Shown here one piece after another: positions 8,109-15,625 of a stretch of 38,137 bases of DNA. The first letter of the stretch is position 1, and each line of letters starts with the position of its first letter. The notes beneath the pieces were generated by a model, which was given only the letters and a program-made list of their open reading frames with translations, did no database searches and was not told the origin of the DNA. A program made the translations under genes and the position numbers. The stretch is from Clostridiales bacterium (GTDB taxonomy: Bacteria > Bacillota > Clostridia > Lachnospirales > Lachnospiraceae). The stretch covers positions 1-38,137 of the forward strand of contig JAQXIM010000062.1 in the NCBI GenBank assembly GCA_029007785.1, given 5' to 3'.

Positions 8109-8645
8109 CTAGAATAGAATCCCGGTAATGAGAGTGCTGGCTGCGATGCCTGCCACGGTGGCTGCGACGGCACCCGGAATGGTCCAGCGGGTTTTTAGAA
8201 TCCGTGCCGAGGTGAAGTAAATGCTGATGGTGTAAAAAGCTGCTTCCGTACTGCTCATAATTAAAGAGGCCAGGATTCCTTCGTAGGAATCAGGACCGTG
8301 AACCTGAAAGATATCCAGCAGAAATCCGTTGGCTGCAGAGGTGGAAAAGATACGAACCAGAGTCATGGGGAGCAGCTGGGAGGGAAAATGAAGAAATTGG
8401 GCTGCAGGCTCCAGGAGAGACTGGAGGAAGTCAAGAAAACCGGATGCCCGGAGTACGCGAACGGAAATCATCAGACCAATAATAGTGGGAAGAATGTGGG
8501 CTACAGTTTGGATTCCATCTTTTGCTCCCACAATGAAATCATCATAGAGAGGTCTGTGAGAAAGCAGACCGAAAACGAGTATAGCTGCGATGGTGAGAGG
8601 CAGAATCGAACCAGAAAGATATAAGAGGGTCTGAATAGCAATCAC
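8109..8645 (-). CDS. spmB: Spore maturation protein B
   Basis: A 178-residue integral membrane protein of the nucleoside-recognition (Gate) domain family. With SpmA it is needed for spore-core dehydration and heat resistance in Bacillus and Clostridium. Several hydrophobic segments are visible, with the typical LPTIIGLMISVRVLRASGFLD and IMSSTEAAFYTISIYF blocks. The start overlaps the spmA stop by four bases (ATGA), indicating translational coupling. It marks the organism as a spore former. Confidence 0.94.
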   Translation of the reverse strand: MIAIQTLLYLSGSILPLTIAAILVFGLLSHRPLYDDFIVGAKDGIQTVAHILPTIIGLMISVRVLRASGFLDFLQSLLEPAAQFLHFPSQLLPMTLVRIFSTSAANGFLLDIFQVHGPDSYEGILASLIMSSTEAAFYTISIYFTSARILKTRWTIPGAVAATVAGIAASTLITGILF

Positions 8646-9238
8646 TCCTTTCCTGTTTGGAAATTACGGCGGCAGGCAGCCAGACAAAAAAGAATGCCTG
8701 TGAGGGTGGATATTCCTGTGGCAATGATGGAAGGCAGGAGAATGATTTCCGGATGGAGAGATTGATATTGCTGACGATAAGCCAGAATATTGATGGGAAA
8801 GAGCTGGAGAGAGGATACGTTGAGAACGAGAAAGGTGCACATGGCATTGCTTGCAATACTTTTTTCATTCTCATTTAATTTTTGCATTTCTTCCATGGCT
8901 TTTAATCCGGCAGGTGTTGCTGCCCATCCTAACCCAAATACATTTGCCAGAATATTGGTACAAAGATAATCGTTGACCGGATGGTTTTCCGGAAGACCCT
9001 GGAAGAGCAGCCGAAGAAACGGTTTCATTTTTTTTGACAGTTTTTCCAAAAGACCGGATATTTCAGCAATGTGAAGAAAACCGGACCACATGGAAATTGT
9101 TCCCAACATGGTAATACAGAGAGAAATGGCTTCCGAAGCACCTTCCAGAATACCATCGGTGACGGCCTGTGTATTGCCGGTAAAGAAACTCCAGAGAATG
9201 CCAAGGAGAAGCATTCCAGACCATAAAAGATTTAACAT
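8642..9238 (-). CDS. spmA: Spore maturation protein A
   Basis: A 198-residue membrane protein, partner of SpmB. The N-terminal hydrophobic segment, the GILEGASEAISLCITMLGTI block and the NVFGLGWAATPAGLKAM block are family signatures. CGGAG precedes the ATG. It is first in the two-gene spmA-spmB operon, divergent from the NUDIX gene with 67 bases between starts. A sigma-E-like promoter lies in that gap. Confidence 0.94.
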   Translation of the reverse strand: MLNLLWSGMLLLGILWSFFTGNTQAVTDGILEGASEAISLCITMLGTISMWSGFLHIAEISGLLEKLSKKMKPFLRLLFQGLPENHPVNDYLCTNILANVFGLGWAATPAGLKAMEEMQKLNENEKSIASNAMCTFLVLNVSSLQLFPINILAYRQQYQSLHPEIILLPSIIATGISTLTGILFCLAACRRNFQTGKE

Positions 9239-9264
9239 AAAAGCTCCGGAGTATTGCTTTTTTA

Positions 9265-9296
9265 TTATATGAAACAGCAGGTGAAAGATATACCGG
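9265..9296 (-). promoter_or_regulatory. Candidate sigma-E-type promoter for spmAB
   Basis: On the minus strand CATATAAT (plus 9265-9272) matches the mother-cell sigma-E -10 consensus CATAyAnT, and GGTATATC lies 16 bases upstream (plus 9289-9296) as a weak -35 match. spmA is sigma-E-controlled in Bacillus, so the match is plausible. The same TATAAT could act with sigma-A. Confidence 0.4.
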
Positions 9297-9305
9297 GAGG
9301 AAAAA

Positions 9306-9785
9306 ATGAAACAGACAACATTATGTTACCTGGAAAAAGATGGAGCTTATCTGATGCTCCATCGTACCAAGAAAAAGAATGATGAAAATCAGGGAAAGTG
9401 GATTGGCGTCGGCGGAAAACTGGAAGAGGGAGAAAGCCCGGAGGAATGTGCCAGAAGGGAAATCCAGGAAGAGACGGGATTATTTGCTCAGAGACTGGAA
9501 TTCCGCGGGGTGATTACCTTTGTTTCCGATGAATGGGATGCGGAAGTTATGTATCTTTTTACATCGAAAGAATTTTCCGGAGAACTAAAGGAATGTGATG
9601 AAGGCGAATTGGCCTGGATTCCCATTGATCAGGTGGAAAGACTGCCTTCCTGGGAGGGAGATCGTATTTTCCTGGAGGAAATGAGAAAACGGAAAGATTT
9701 CTTTTCCCTGAAACTGGTGTATCAGGGTGAAGTACTGCAAAGTGCCGTATTATGGGAAGATGGTCTGGAGAAAAAAATCAAATAA
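9306..9785 (+). CDS. NUDIX hydrolase, MutT-like (8-oxo-dGTP diphosphatase family)
   Basis: A 159-residue cytoplasmic pyrophosphohydrolase. The complete NUDIX box GX5EX7REUXEEXGU spans residues 37-59 (GKLEEGE...REIQEETGL). The surrounding LMLHRTKKKND and KWIGVGG resemble oxidised-purine nucleotide hydrolases of the MutT/MTH1 type. GGAGG precedes the ATG by five bases. The next gene starts 128 bases on. Exact substrate is not determinable; oxidised dGTP is the best guess. Confidence 0.88.
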   Translation: MKQTTLCYLEKDGAYLMLHRTKKKNDENQGKWIGVGGKLEEGESPEECARREIQEETGLFAQRLEFRGVITFVSDEWDAEVMYLFTSKEFSGELKECDEGELAWIPIDQVERLPSWEGDRIFLEEMRKRKDFFSLKLVYQGEVLQSAVLWEDGLEKKIK

Positions 9786-9913
9786 TCACTAAAGTTAGAA
9801 AAAAATAACAGAATAAACAGATCATAGGGGCTCCGTACAAGGGGCTGACTCTGAATATATCGGAACAAATAAATCCAACAGAATATGAATATAAAATGAG
9901 AAGGATAAAAAGT

Positions 9914-10546
9914 ATGGAAATGAAAGTAACAAAGGCAGAAGCATCAGCGTGGAAAAAAGAAGATTTGTTAGCTTTGGCAAAGGAATATCAGTGCAAAGGC
10001 TATTCAAAATTGAAAAAGGCAGAACTTTTGGATCTGCTGGAAAAAGAAGGTTGTTTTGCTGATGGTCAGGAAGAAAAGGCAATTCCTGCAGAGGGGGCTG
10101 CTGTGTCTGGTGAAGCGTCAGAAGAAATGCACTGGAATGTGGGGGATAATTTTACAGAGGAAGGCAAAGAAGAATTAAAGAACCTGACTCTTTGTCTGAT
10201 GGAACATGCTCATATTGGACAGGAACAGGCGATTCTTCTGTCTGAGAAAATTGTAAAATGCATCGAAGATGGTGGATGTCTGGCCGATGTCAGAGAATTC
10301 TTCAATGAAATGGAAATTCTTCTGGAAGATCAGGAAGAAAAACAGGCTATTGTTGATCAGATTATGAAACTTTGGTTTCTGGTTCCTGTGAAAAATGCTG
10401 CTCCTTTGGAATGGGAAAATGATGTAGTGGAAACTCAGCAGGTTGTATCCCAAAAGGAATGGCCGAAAAAGAAGATTTATCCCAACGATCCTTGTCCCTG
10501 CGGCAGCGGAAAGAAATATAAAAAATGCTGCGGAAAAAGAGGGTAA
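9914..10546 (+). CDS. SEC-C metal-binding protein with N-terminal Rho_N/SAP-like domain
   Basis: A 210-residue protein of unknown role. Residues ~13-46 (WKKEDLLALAKEY through AELLDLLEKEG) look like the Rho N-terminal helical fold found in nucleic-acid-binding proteins. The last ~20 residues are a SEC-C zinc motif, DPCPCGSGKKYKKCCG, as at the end of SecA. The acidic middle has no recognisable domain. I chose the ATG at 9914, preceded by AGAAGGA; an in-frame ATG at 9896 has no ribosome-binding site. The stretch 9786-9913 shows no clear promoter. Regulatory or translation-linked roles are possible but unproven. Confidence 0.8.
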   Translation: MEMKVTKAEASAWKKEDLLALAKEYQCKGYSKLKKAELLDLLEKEGCFADGQEEKAIPAEGAAVSGEASEEMHWNVGDNFTEEGKEELKNLTLCLMEHAHIGQEQAILLSEKIVKCIEDGGCLADVREFFNEMEILLEDQEEKQAIVDQIMKLWFLVPVKNAAPLEWENDVVETQQVVSQKEWPKKKIYPNDPCPCGSGKKYKKCCGKRG

Positions 10547-10585
10547 AAGTTTCCTTAATTCCATAAGTTTAAGAAATCTGCAAAC

Positions 10586-10640
10586 TTGACAAATAAAGTA
10601 TAAATTATAGGATGTTTTTCCGGGAAATATGTTGTATAAT
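10586..10640 (+). promoter_or_regulatory. Promoter region of the flavodiiron gene
   Basis: TTGACA at 10586-10591 lacks a perfect -10 at 17 bases; TATAGG lies at 14 bases. A separate consensus TATAAT occurs at 10635-10640 with only a weak -35. Two overlapping promoters are possible. AGGAGG lies just before the ATG at 10673. Confidence 0.4.
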
Positions 10641-10672
10641 ACAGTAGAAGACGATTTTCAAGGAGGCTAATC

Positions 10673-12463
10673 ATGAAGATTACAGATACGATCAAATATG
10701 TAGGTGTAAATGATCATCAGGTTGATTTGTTCGAGGGACAGTATGTGGTACCCAATGGAATGGCTTACAATTCCTATGTGATTCTGGATGAAAAAATCGC
10801 AGTTATGGATACGGTTGACGTTAATTTTACCCACGAGTGGTTGGATAATCTCAGCAGTGTACTGGAAGACAGAAAGCCGGATTATCTGATTGTTCAGCAT
10901 ATGGAGCCGGATCATGCGGCTAATATTGCCAATTTCCTGAAAGTTTATCCGGACACGGTAGTAGTTGCCAATGCCAAGACCTTTGTTATGATTCAGAATT
11001 TCTTTGAGCTGGATCTGGAGGGCAAGAAACTGGTGGTTGCCAATGGTGATACCCTTTCCCTGGGAAAACATCAGCTGACCTTTGTATTTGCTCCCATGGT
11101 TCACTGGCCTGAGGTTATGGTTACCTATGACAGTACGGACAAGGTTCTGTTCTCTGCCGATGGATTTGGAAAATTCGGTGCCCTGGATGTGGAAGAAGAC
11201 TGGGATGACGAGGCAAGAAGATATTATATCGGTATCGTTGGAAAATATGGTGCACAGGTACAGTCTCTGTTGAAGAAGGCGGCCGGACTGGATATTCAGA
11301 TTATTTGTCCTCTTCATGGTCCTGTTTTGACGGAGAATCTGGGACATTATATTAAACAGTATGATATTTGGTCTTCTTATACGGTAGAGTCGGATGGTAT
11401 TGTTATTGCATATACTTCTGTTTATGGTCACACGAAAAAAGCAGTGGAAATCCTGAAAGAAAAGCTGGAATCCAAAGGATGCCCGAAGGTAATTGTTCAT
11501 GATCTGGCTCGTACCGATATGTCAAAAGCAGTGGAAGATGCTTTCCGCTATGGAAAAATCGTTTTCGCTACTACTACATACAATGCCGGAATCTATCCTT
11601 TTATGCATGATTTCATCGTACGTCTTACGGAACGTAATTTTCAGGGACGTACTGTGGGTCTGATTGAGAATGGTTCCTGGGCACCTCTGGCAGCGAAGAT
11701 CATGAAGGAAATGCTGTCTAACAGTAAGAATCTGACCTGGCTGGAGACCACCGTAAAGATCATGTCCGCAGTAAAGAAAGAAAATATAGATCAGCTGGAA
11801 CAGATGGCGAATGAGCTTTGCAAAGAGTATATTGCCAAGAACGATTCTCTGGCCAATAAGAGTGATCTGACTGCACTGAATCGGATTGGTTACGGACTGT
11901 ATGTGCTGACCACCAATGACGGCAAGAGAGATAATGGTATGATTGTGAATACGGTTACTCAGCTGACCAGTTCTCCCAATCGGATTGCTGTCAACATTAA
12001 CAAACAGAATTATTCTTACCATATTGTTCAGCAGACAGGCATTCTGAATATTAACTGTCTGTCTGAGGATGCGCCTTTCCGTGTATTTGAGCAGTTTGGT
12101 TTCCAGAGCGGAAGAACTGTGGACAAGTTTGCCGGACAGGAAGTATGCCGTTCTGATAATGGTCTGGTATTCCTCAGACGTTACATCAATGCCTTTATGT
12201 CCTTAAAGGTGGAACAGTATGTAGACATGGGAACCCATGGTATGTTCATCTGCAGCATTACCGAAGCACGCGTAATCAATGACAGAGAGTCCATGACTTA
12301 TGCGTACTATCATAACAATGTGAAGCCCAAGCCCGAGACCAGCGGAAAGAAAGGATATGTATGCAAAATCTGCGGATACATCTATGAGGGAGAAAATCTT
12401 CCGGAAGACTACATCTGCCCGCTCTGCAAGCATGGTGCCGCTGATTTTGAGCCGATTGCATAA
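10673..12463 (+). CDS. Flavodiiron protein fused to flavin reductase-like and rubredoxin domains
   Basis: A 596-residue cytoplasmic protein that probably reduces O2 (or NO) to harmless products. Residues 1-~240 are the metallo-beta-lactamase diiron domain with all ligands in place: H76, E78, D80 and H81 (HMEPDH), H144, D163 and H215. Residues ~243-395 are the flavodoxin domain with the FMN loop YTSVYGHTKKA. Residues ~400-545 resemble flavin reductases (NRIGYGLYVLTTNDGKRDNG). The C-terminus is a rubredoxin with C564, C567, C582 and C585. The fusion puts an electron-input flavin domain and rubredoxin on one chain. It sits alone between its own promoter and a strong terminator, and fits an anaerobe that meets oxygen. 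Confidence 0.93.
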   Translation: MKITDTIKYVGVNDHQVDLFEGQYVVPNGMAYNSYVILDEKIAVMDTVDVNFTHEWLDNLSSVLEDRKPDYLIVQHMEPDHAANIANFLKVYPDTVVVANAKTFVMIQNFFELDLEGKKLVVANGDTLSLGKHQLTFVFAPMVHWPEVMVTYDSTDKVLFSADGFGKFGALDVEEDWDDEARRYYIGIVGKYGAQVQSLLKKAAGLDIQIICPLHGPVLTENLGHYIKQYDIWSSYTVESDGIVIAYTSVYGHTKKAVEILKEKLESKGCPKVIVHDLARTDMSKAVEDAFRYGKIVFATTTYNAGIYPFMHDFIVRLTERNFQGRTVGLIENGSWAPLAAKIMKEMLSNSKNLTWLETTVKIMSAVKKENIDQLEQMANELCKEYIAKNDSLANKSDLTALNRIGYGLYVLTTNDGKRDNGMIVNTVTQLTSSPNRIAVNINKQNYSYHIVQQTGILNINCLSEDAPFRVFEQFGFQSGRTVDKFAGQEVCRSDNGLVFLRRYINAFMSLKVEQYVDMGTHGMFICSITEARVINDRESMTYAYYHNNVKPKPETSGKKGYVCKICGYIYEGENLPEDYICPLCKHGAADFEPIA

Positions 12464-12580
12464 ATTCTGATTTCTGTATTTATGTATTGGCATCGCTGCA
12501 TGGTTATGCAGTTTTGTATCTTTATATAGTTACGTATCTTTGTATAGTTACGTATCTCGTATTTGTATAGTTGGATGTAC

Positions 12581-12626
12581 TGAGCGTTTATTTGTTCCGG
12601 AAATGGAATGGATAGGCGCTCATTTT
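12581..12626 (+). terminator. Rho-independent terminator after the flavodiiron gene
   Basis: An 18-bp stem rich in G-T pairs runs from TGAGCG (12581) to CGCTCA (ending 12622), with a short loop at ~12599-12604 and TTTT after it. Between the gene stop and this terminator are AT-rich near-repeats of gtatagttacgtatct (~12525-12575) and a small CTGCAT/ATGCAG hairpin near 12497-12512; nothing else is seen in 12464-12627. Confidence 0.75.
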
Positions 12627-12627
12627 A

Positions 12628-12656
12628 TTGATTGCATTTTTTTTCTTTGATATAAT
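12628..12656 (+). promoter_or_regulatory. Promoter of the LRR/FnIII secreted protein gene
   Basis: TTGATT (12628-12633), 17 bases, TATAAT (12651-12656) with the extended -10 dinucleotide TG in place. It starts two bases after the preceding terminator. The leader of ~115 bases has no obvious structure. Confidence 0.6.
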
Positions 12657-12779
12657 TCTAGAAACAGAAACATTTTAAAGAAAACGGAAACAAGATATCA
12701 TTGAACTCGTCAGAGATTTGGGGAGGACAATTTCATGATATAAGGATGGTCAAATTGAAAGAAGGAGGGAGTCGATATT

Positions 12780-15050
12780 ATGTTTCAGGCATGGAAAGAA
12801 ACTATGATGAAAAAAGAGTTCAAGACATTCTTTATGGTTCTGTTATTTGTCATGGTTGGTTTCATTTTTCAGAAACCGTTGACGATTTATGCAGCTGACA
12901 TATCATGGTCTTATGACAGCAGTACGTACACCCTGACGATTTCCGGTTCAGGTGATATGCCCGATTATGGAAAGGCAAGGGCTGACAGACCGCCGTGGCA
13001 GTCTGTCATGGGTAAAATTAAACATATCAATATAGATAACGGCATCACCTATATTGGAAATTATGCTTTTTGCTCAGCAGATATGGTTACTTCCATTGTT
13101 GTACCAAATACCGTAAAGGGCATTGGTGATTATGCCTTTTATATGTGCGATGGACTGACTTCCCTTACTCTGTCCAATTCCCTGAAGAGTATTGGAAGCT
13201 ATGCCTTTTATATGTGTGATGGACTGACGGAACTTGATTTCCCGGACTCTCTGGAGTATATCAGCAGCAATGCTTTTTATCAATGTGAGAATCTGACATC
13301 CATTGATATGTCAAATTCTATCATCGAAATTGGAGAAGGTGCCTTTTATAATTGTATGAAACTGGAGACTCCTGATTTACCGTCTGGTTTAGAGATATTA
13401 GGAGAAAAATGTTTTGCATTGTGTCAGAACATGGTCTATTTTACAATTCCGGAAGGCTGTAAAGAGGTTGGGGCTGATGCAATATCTTCGTCCAATATGG
13501 ATCGGATTTTGGTATTGAGCAGAGATGTGGATCTGTCTTATTATTTCTGCAGGAATGCAAGCACTACCAGAATTTTTGGCTATAAGAATTCTACAGCCGA
13601 ATCTTATTGTAAAAACGCCAAGAATTCATTTTTCAGAGTGAATCCGGATCCCCCGACAAATGTAACTGCAGTATGCAATACGGCTGCATCCATCAAATTA
13701 ACATGGACCGGCACGCCTTATATTTCCTGTTATTGTGTTCAGAAGTATGTTGACGGAGAATGGGAGACAATAGGTGCACCGACAGGCTGTGAATTTATTG
13801 ATGAGGATGAGTTTATCCCCGGAGAAACTTATTACTATAGGGTAGCAGCTTTTTCCGAGGTTCTGGATATGTGGGGCTTCCATAGTACCTTTGTAGAAAC
13901 CTCCGGCAGTGTCAATCTTAGTGATCCGGAAAATGTTGTAGCTGTGTGTACCGGACCGGAGTCAATCGAGATATCCTGGGATTTTGTGCCTGATGTAGAT
14001 GGTTACGCTGTTTATCGATGGAATGGTGAGTCCTGGCAATTTGTAAAAACGATTATGGATCCGGATGTCTCATATACGGATACAAAATTAGCGTATAAAA
14101 ATACTTATTATTACTGTGTAATCTCCTGGAAGCAGGTCAAGGGCGAGCTTTATACAAGTCCTGGAGCCTCCAGCGTCACCGGAAAAACCAATTGGAAAAT
14201 CAAATCTCCGGAGAATATGAAGGCCGTGTGTACCGGACCGAAAAAGATCAAGCTATCCTGGGATTCTGTATCGGATGTAGATGGTTATAAAATATATAGA
14301 AAGTCCGGGGATTCCTGGACATGCATCAAAACTCTTTCGTCCTCGGCAGCATCATATACGAACAGCGGACTGAAATATAAAGAGACCTATAAGTACAGAG
14401 TAAAAGGTTATGTGAAAGTGGGGGACAATACATATGTAGGTGACTCGTATGCTTCCGCCTCGGCGAAAACTATTATTAAAGCTCCCACTCTGAATTCTTT
14501 GAAAACCAGCAGGAGCAGAGCTATTTTGAGCTGGTCCAAAGTAGACAATGCCTCCGGATACTATATTTATGAAAAGAAGGGATCTGGCGGTACTTACAAA
14601 AAAATTGCAACTGTGAAAGGCGGAGAAGTAACTTATTATACTACAGGAACCAGAAAGGTAGACCAAAAATACTACTATAAGGTCAAAGCTTATAATGGGG
14701 ACTATACCTCTTCCTACAGCAACGAAAAGTCTGTAAAAATTCAGAAAAAGTGCCTGACCTGCAAAGGATCCGGATATTGCAAAATGTGTGCCGGTGACGG
14801 AAAGTGTAAATATTGTTTTGGCTCCAAAACAGAATCCTGTGCGGATTGTTTCGGTTCCGGAAAATGTATATCCTGTATGGGTTCTGGTAAGAATTTTGAT
14901 GGATCCAAATGTCATTTCTGCAGTAATGGAAAATGTCGTACCTGCAGCGGAAGAGGTACTGCCAAATGTGTAGGATGCAGCGGAACCGGCCGCTGCGTAA
15001 ACTGCAACGGCAATGGACGCTGTCCGGAGTGTAACGGTAAGGGTAAGTAG
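12780..15050 (+). CDS. Secreted LRR_5/FnIII protein with DnaJ-like cysteine-rich C-terminus
   Basis: A 756-residue exported protein of unknown function. Residues ~10-41 form a signal peptide ending near IYA-AD. Residues ~60-270 hold about six BspA-type leucine-rich repeats (pattern IG-x-YAF-x-x-C-x-x-L). Four fibronectin type III domains follow (~290-655), each with the SW...GYxIY core. The last ~100 residues (658-756) contain ten CxxC motifs, 20 cysteines, mostly as CxxCxGxG, the pattern of the DnaJ zinc ribbon; DnaJ has only four. No LPxTG or other anchor is visible. AGGAGG lies 11 bases before the ATG. It has its own promoter. The FnIII domains resemble those of the protein at 24068. Surface adhesion or metal binding is a guess. 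Confidence 0.88.
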   Translation: MFQAWKETMMKKEFKTFFMVLLFVMVGFIFQKPLTIYAADISWSYDSSTYTLTISGSGDMPDYGKARADRPPWQSVMGKIKHINIDNGITYIGNYAFCSADMVTSIVVPNTVKGIGDYAFYMCDGLTSLTLSNSLKSIGSYAFYMCDGLTELDFPDSLEYISSNAFYQCENLTSIDMSNSIIEIGEGAFYNCMKLETPDLPSGLEILGEKCFALCQNMVYFTIPEGCKEVGADAISSSNMDRILVLSRDVDLSYYFCRNASTTRIFGYKNSTAESYCKNAKNSFFRVNPDPPTNVTAVCNTAASIKLTWTGTPYISCYCVQKYVDGEWETIGAPTGCEFIDEDEFIPGETYYYRVAAFSEVLDMWGFHSTFVETSGSVNLSDPENVVAVCTGPESIEISWDFVPDVDGYAVYRWNGESWQFVKTIMDPDVSYTDTKLAYKNTYYYCVISWKQVKGELYTSPGASSVTGKTNWKIKSPENMKAVCTGPKKIKLSWDSVSDVDGYKIYRKSGDSWTCIKTLSSSAASYTNSGLKYKETYKYRVKGYVKVGDNTYVGDSYASASAKTIIKAPTLNSLKTSRSRAILSWSKVDNASGYYIYEKKGSGGTYKKIATVKGGEVTYYTTGTRKVDQKYYYKVKAYNGDYTSSYSNEKSVKIQKKCLTCKGSGYCKMCAGDGKCKYCFGSKTESCADCFGSGKCISCMGSGKNFDGSKCHFCSNGKCRTCSGRGTAKCVGCSGTGRCVNCNGNGRCPECNGKGK

Positions 15051-15147
15051 GAAATAATTACTTTTATATTGTCGTTGATAAGAGTGTCTTCATAAGCATT
15101 TTATTGCCCGCATACAATGTTAAAAAGTGTCCGAAAGAGGCTCATCC

Positions 15148-15408
15148 TTGAAAGATTACATTGAAGAGCGGGCAATTGAAATTGCTAATTATATTATTGA
15201 AGAGAAAGCGACGGTTCGCCAGACAGCCAAGAAATTTGGGGTCAGCAAGTCCACCGTACATAAAGATGTTACAGGACGTTTGATTCAGATTAATCCGGCG
15301 TTAGCATCGGAAGCCAGAAAAGTACTGGATATCAATAAATCGGAACGCCATATCCGAGGCGGGCTGGCTACCCGGGAAAAGTATCTTCATCAGAAGAGTC
15401 ATTTTTAG
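15148..15408 (+). CDS. spoIIID: Sporulation transcriptional regulator SpoIIID
   Basis: An 86-residue DNA-binding protein that controls mother-cell genes during sporulation. The helix-turn-helix region TVRQTAKKFGVSKSTVHKDV (~20-39) and the downstream NPALASEARKVLDINKSERH and RGG motif match SpoIIID throughout. I place the start at a TTG (15148), because GAAAGAGG lies seven bases upstream and the product then begins MKDYIEERA, aligning with the Bacillus N-terminus. A GTG at 15127 would add seven residues and lacks a ribosome-binding site. A terminator follows, then a CmpB-like gene and mbl; in Bacillus spoIIID is directly followed by mbl. Confidence 0.95.
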   Translation: MKDYIEERAIEIANYIIEEKATVRQTAKKFGVSKSTVHKDVTGRLIQINPALASEARKVLDINKSERHIRGGLATREKYLHQKSHF

Positions 15409-15441
15409 GAATTCTTTTTGTAAACCAATAATCAGACAGGT

Positions 15442-15482
15442 GGGGAAAGGAATGTCAAAGTGCATTTTCTTTCCCTTTTCTT
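15442..15482 (+). terminator. Terminator after spoIIID
   Basis: GGGAAAG (15443-15449) pairs with CTTTCCC (15469-15475), followed by TTTTCTTT. The stem may extend by a few A-T pairs across the loop. Confidence 0.6.
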
Positions 15483-15506
15483 TATGGAATCTTTCGATCC
15501 TGTTAT

Positions 15507-15534
15507 TTGTATTCTGTGACATATGTGGTATAGT
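15507..15534 (+). promoter_or_regulatory. Promoter of the CmpB-like gene
   Basis: TTGTAT (15507-15512), 16 bases, TATAGT (15529-15534) with an extended -10 TG. The ATG at 15626 has AGGAGAT upstream. Confidence 0.5.
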
Positions 15535-15625
15535 ATGAAGACAAAGAAAACAAAGCAGAGTCCAAAAAGAATCAATGGGAACAAAATCCTTCGTGGTATG
15601 GTTACCTTTTACCAGGAGATATAAA

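Noticed and set aside
12306..12320. ACTATCATAAC inside the flavodiiron gene resembling the dyad core
   Set aside because: Inside coding sequence, without the flanking symmetric arms.
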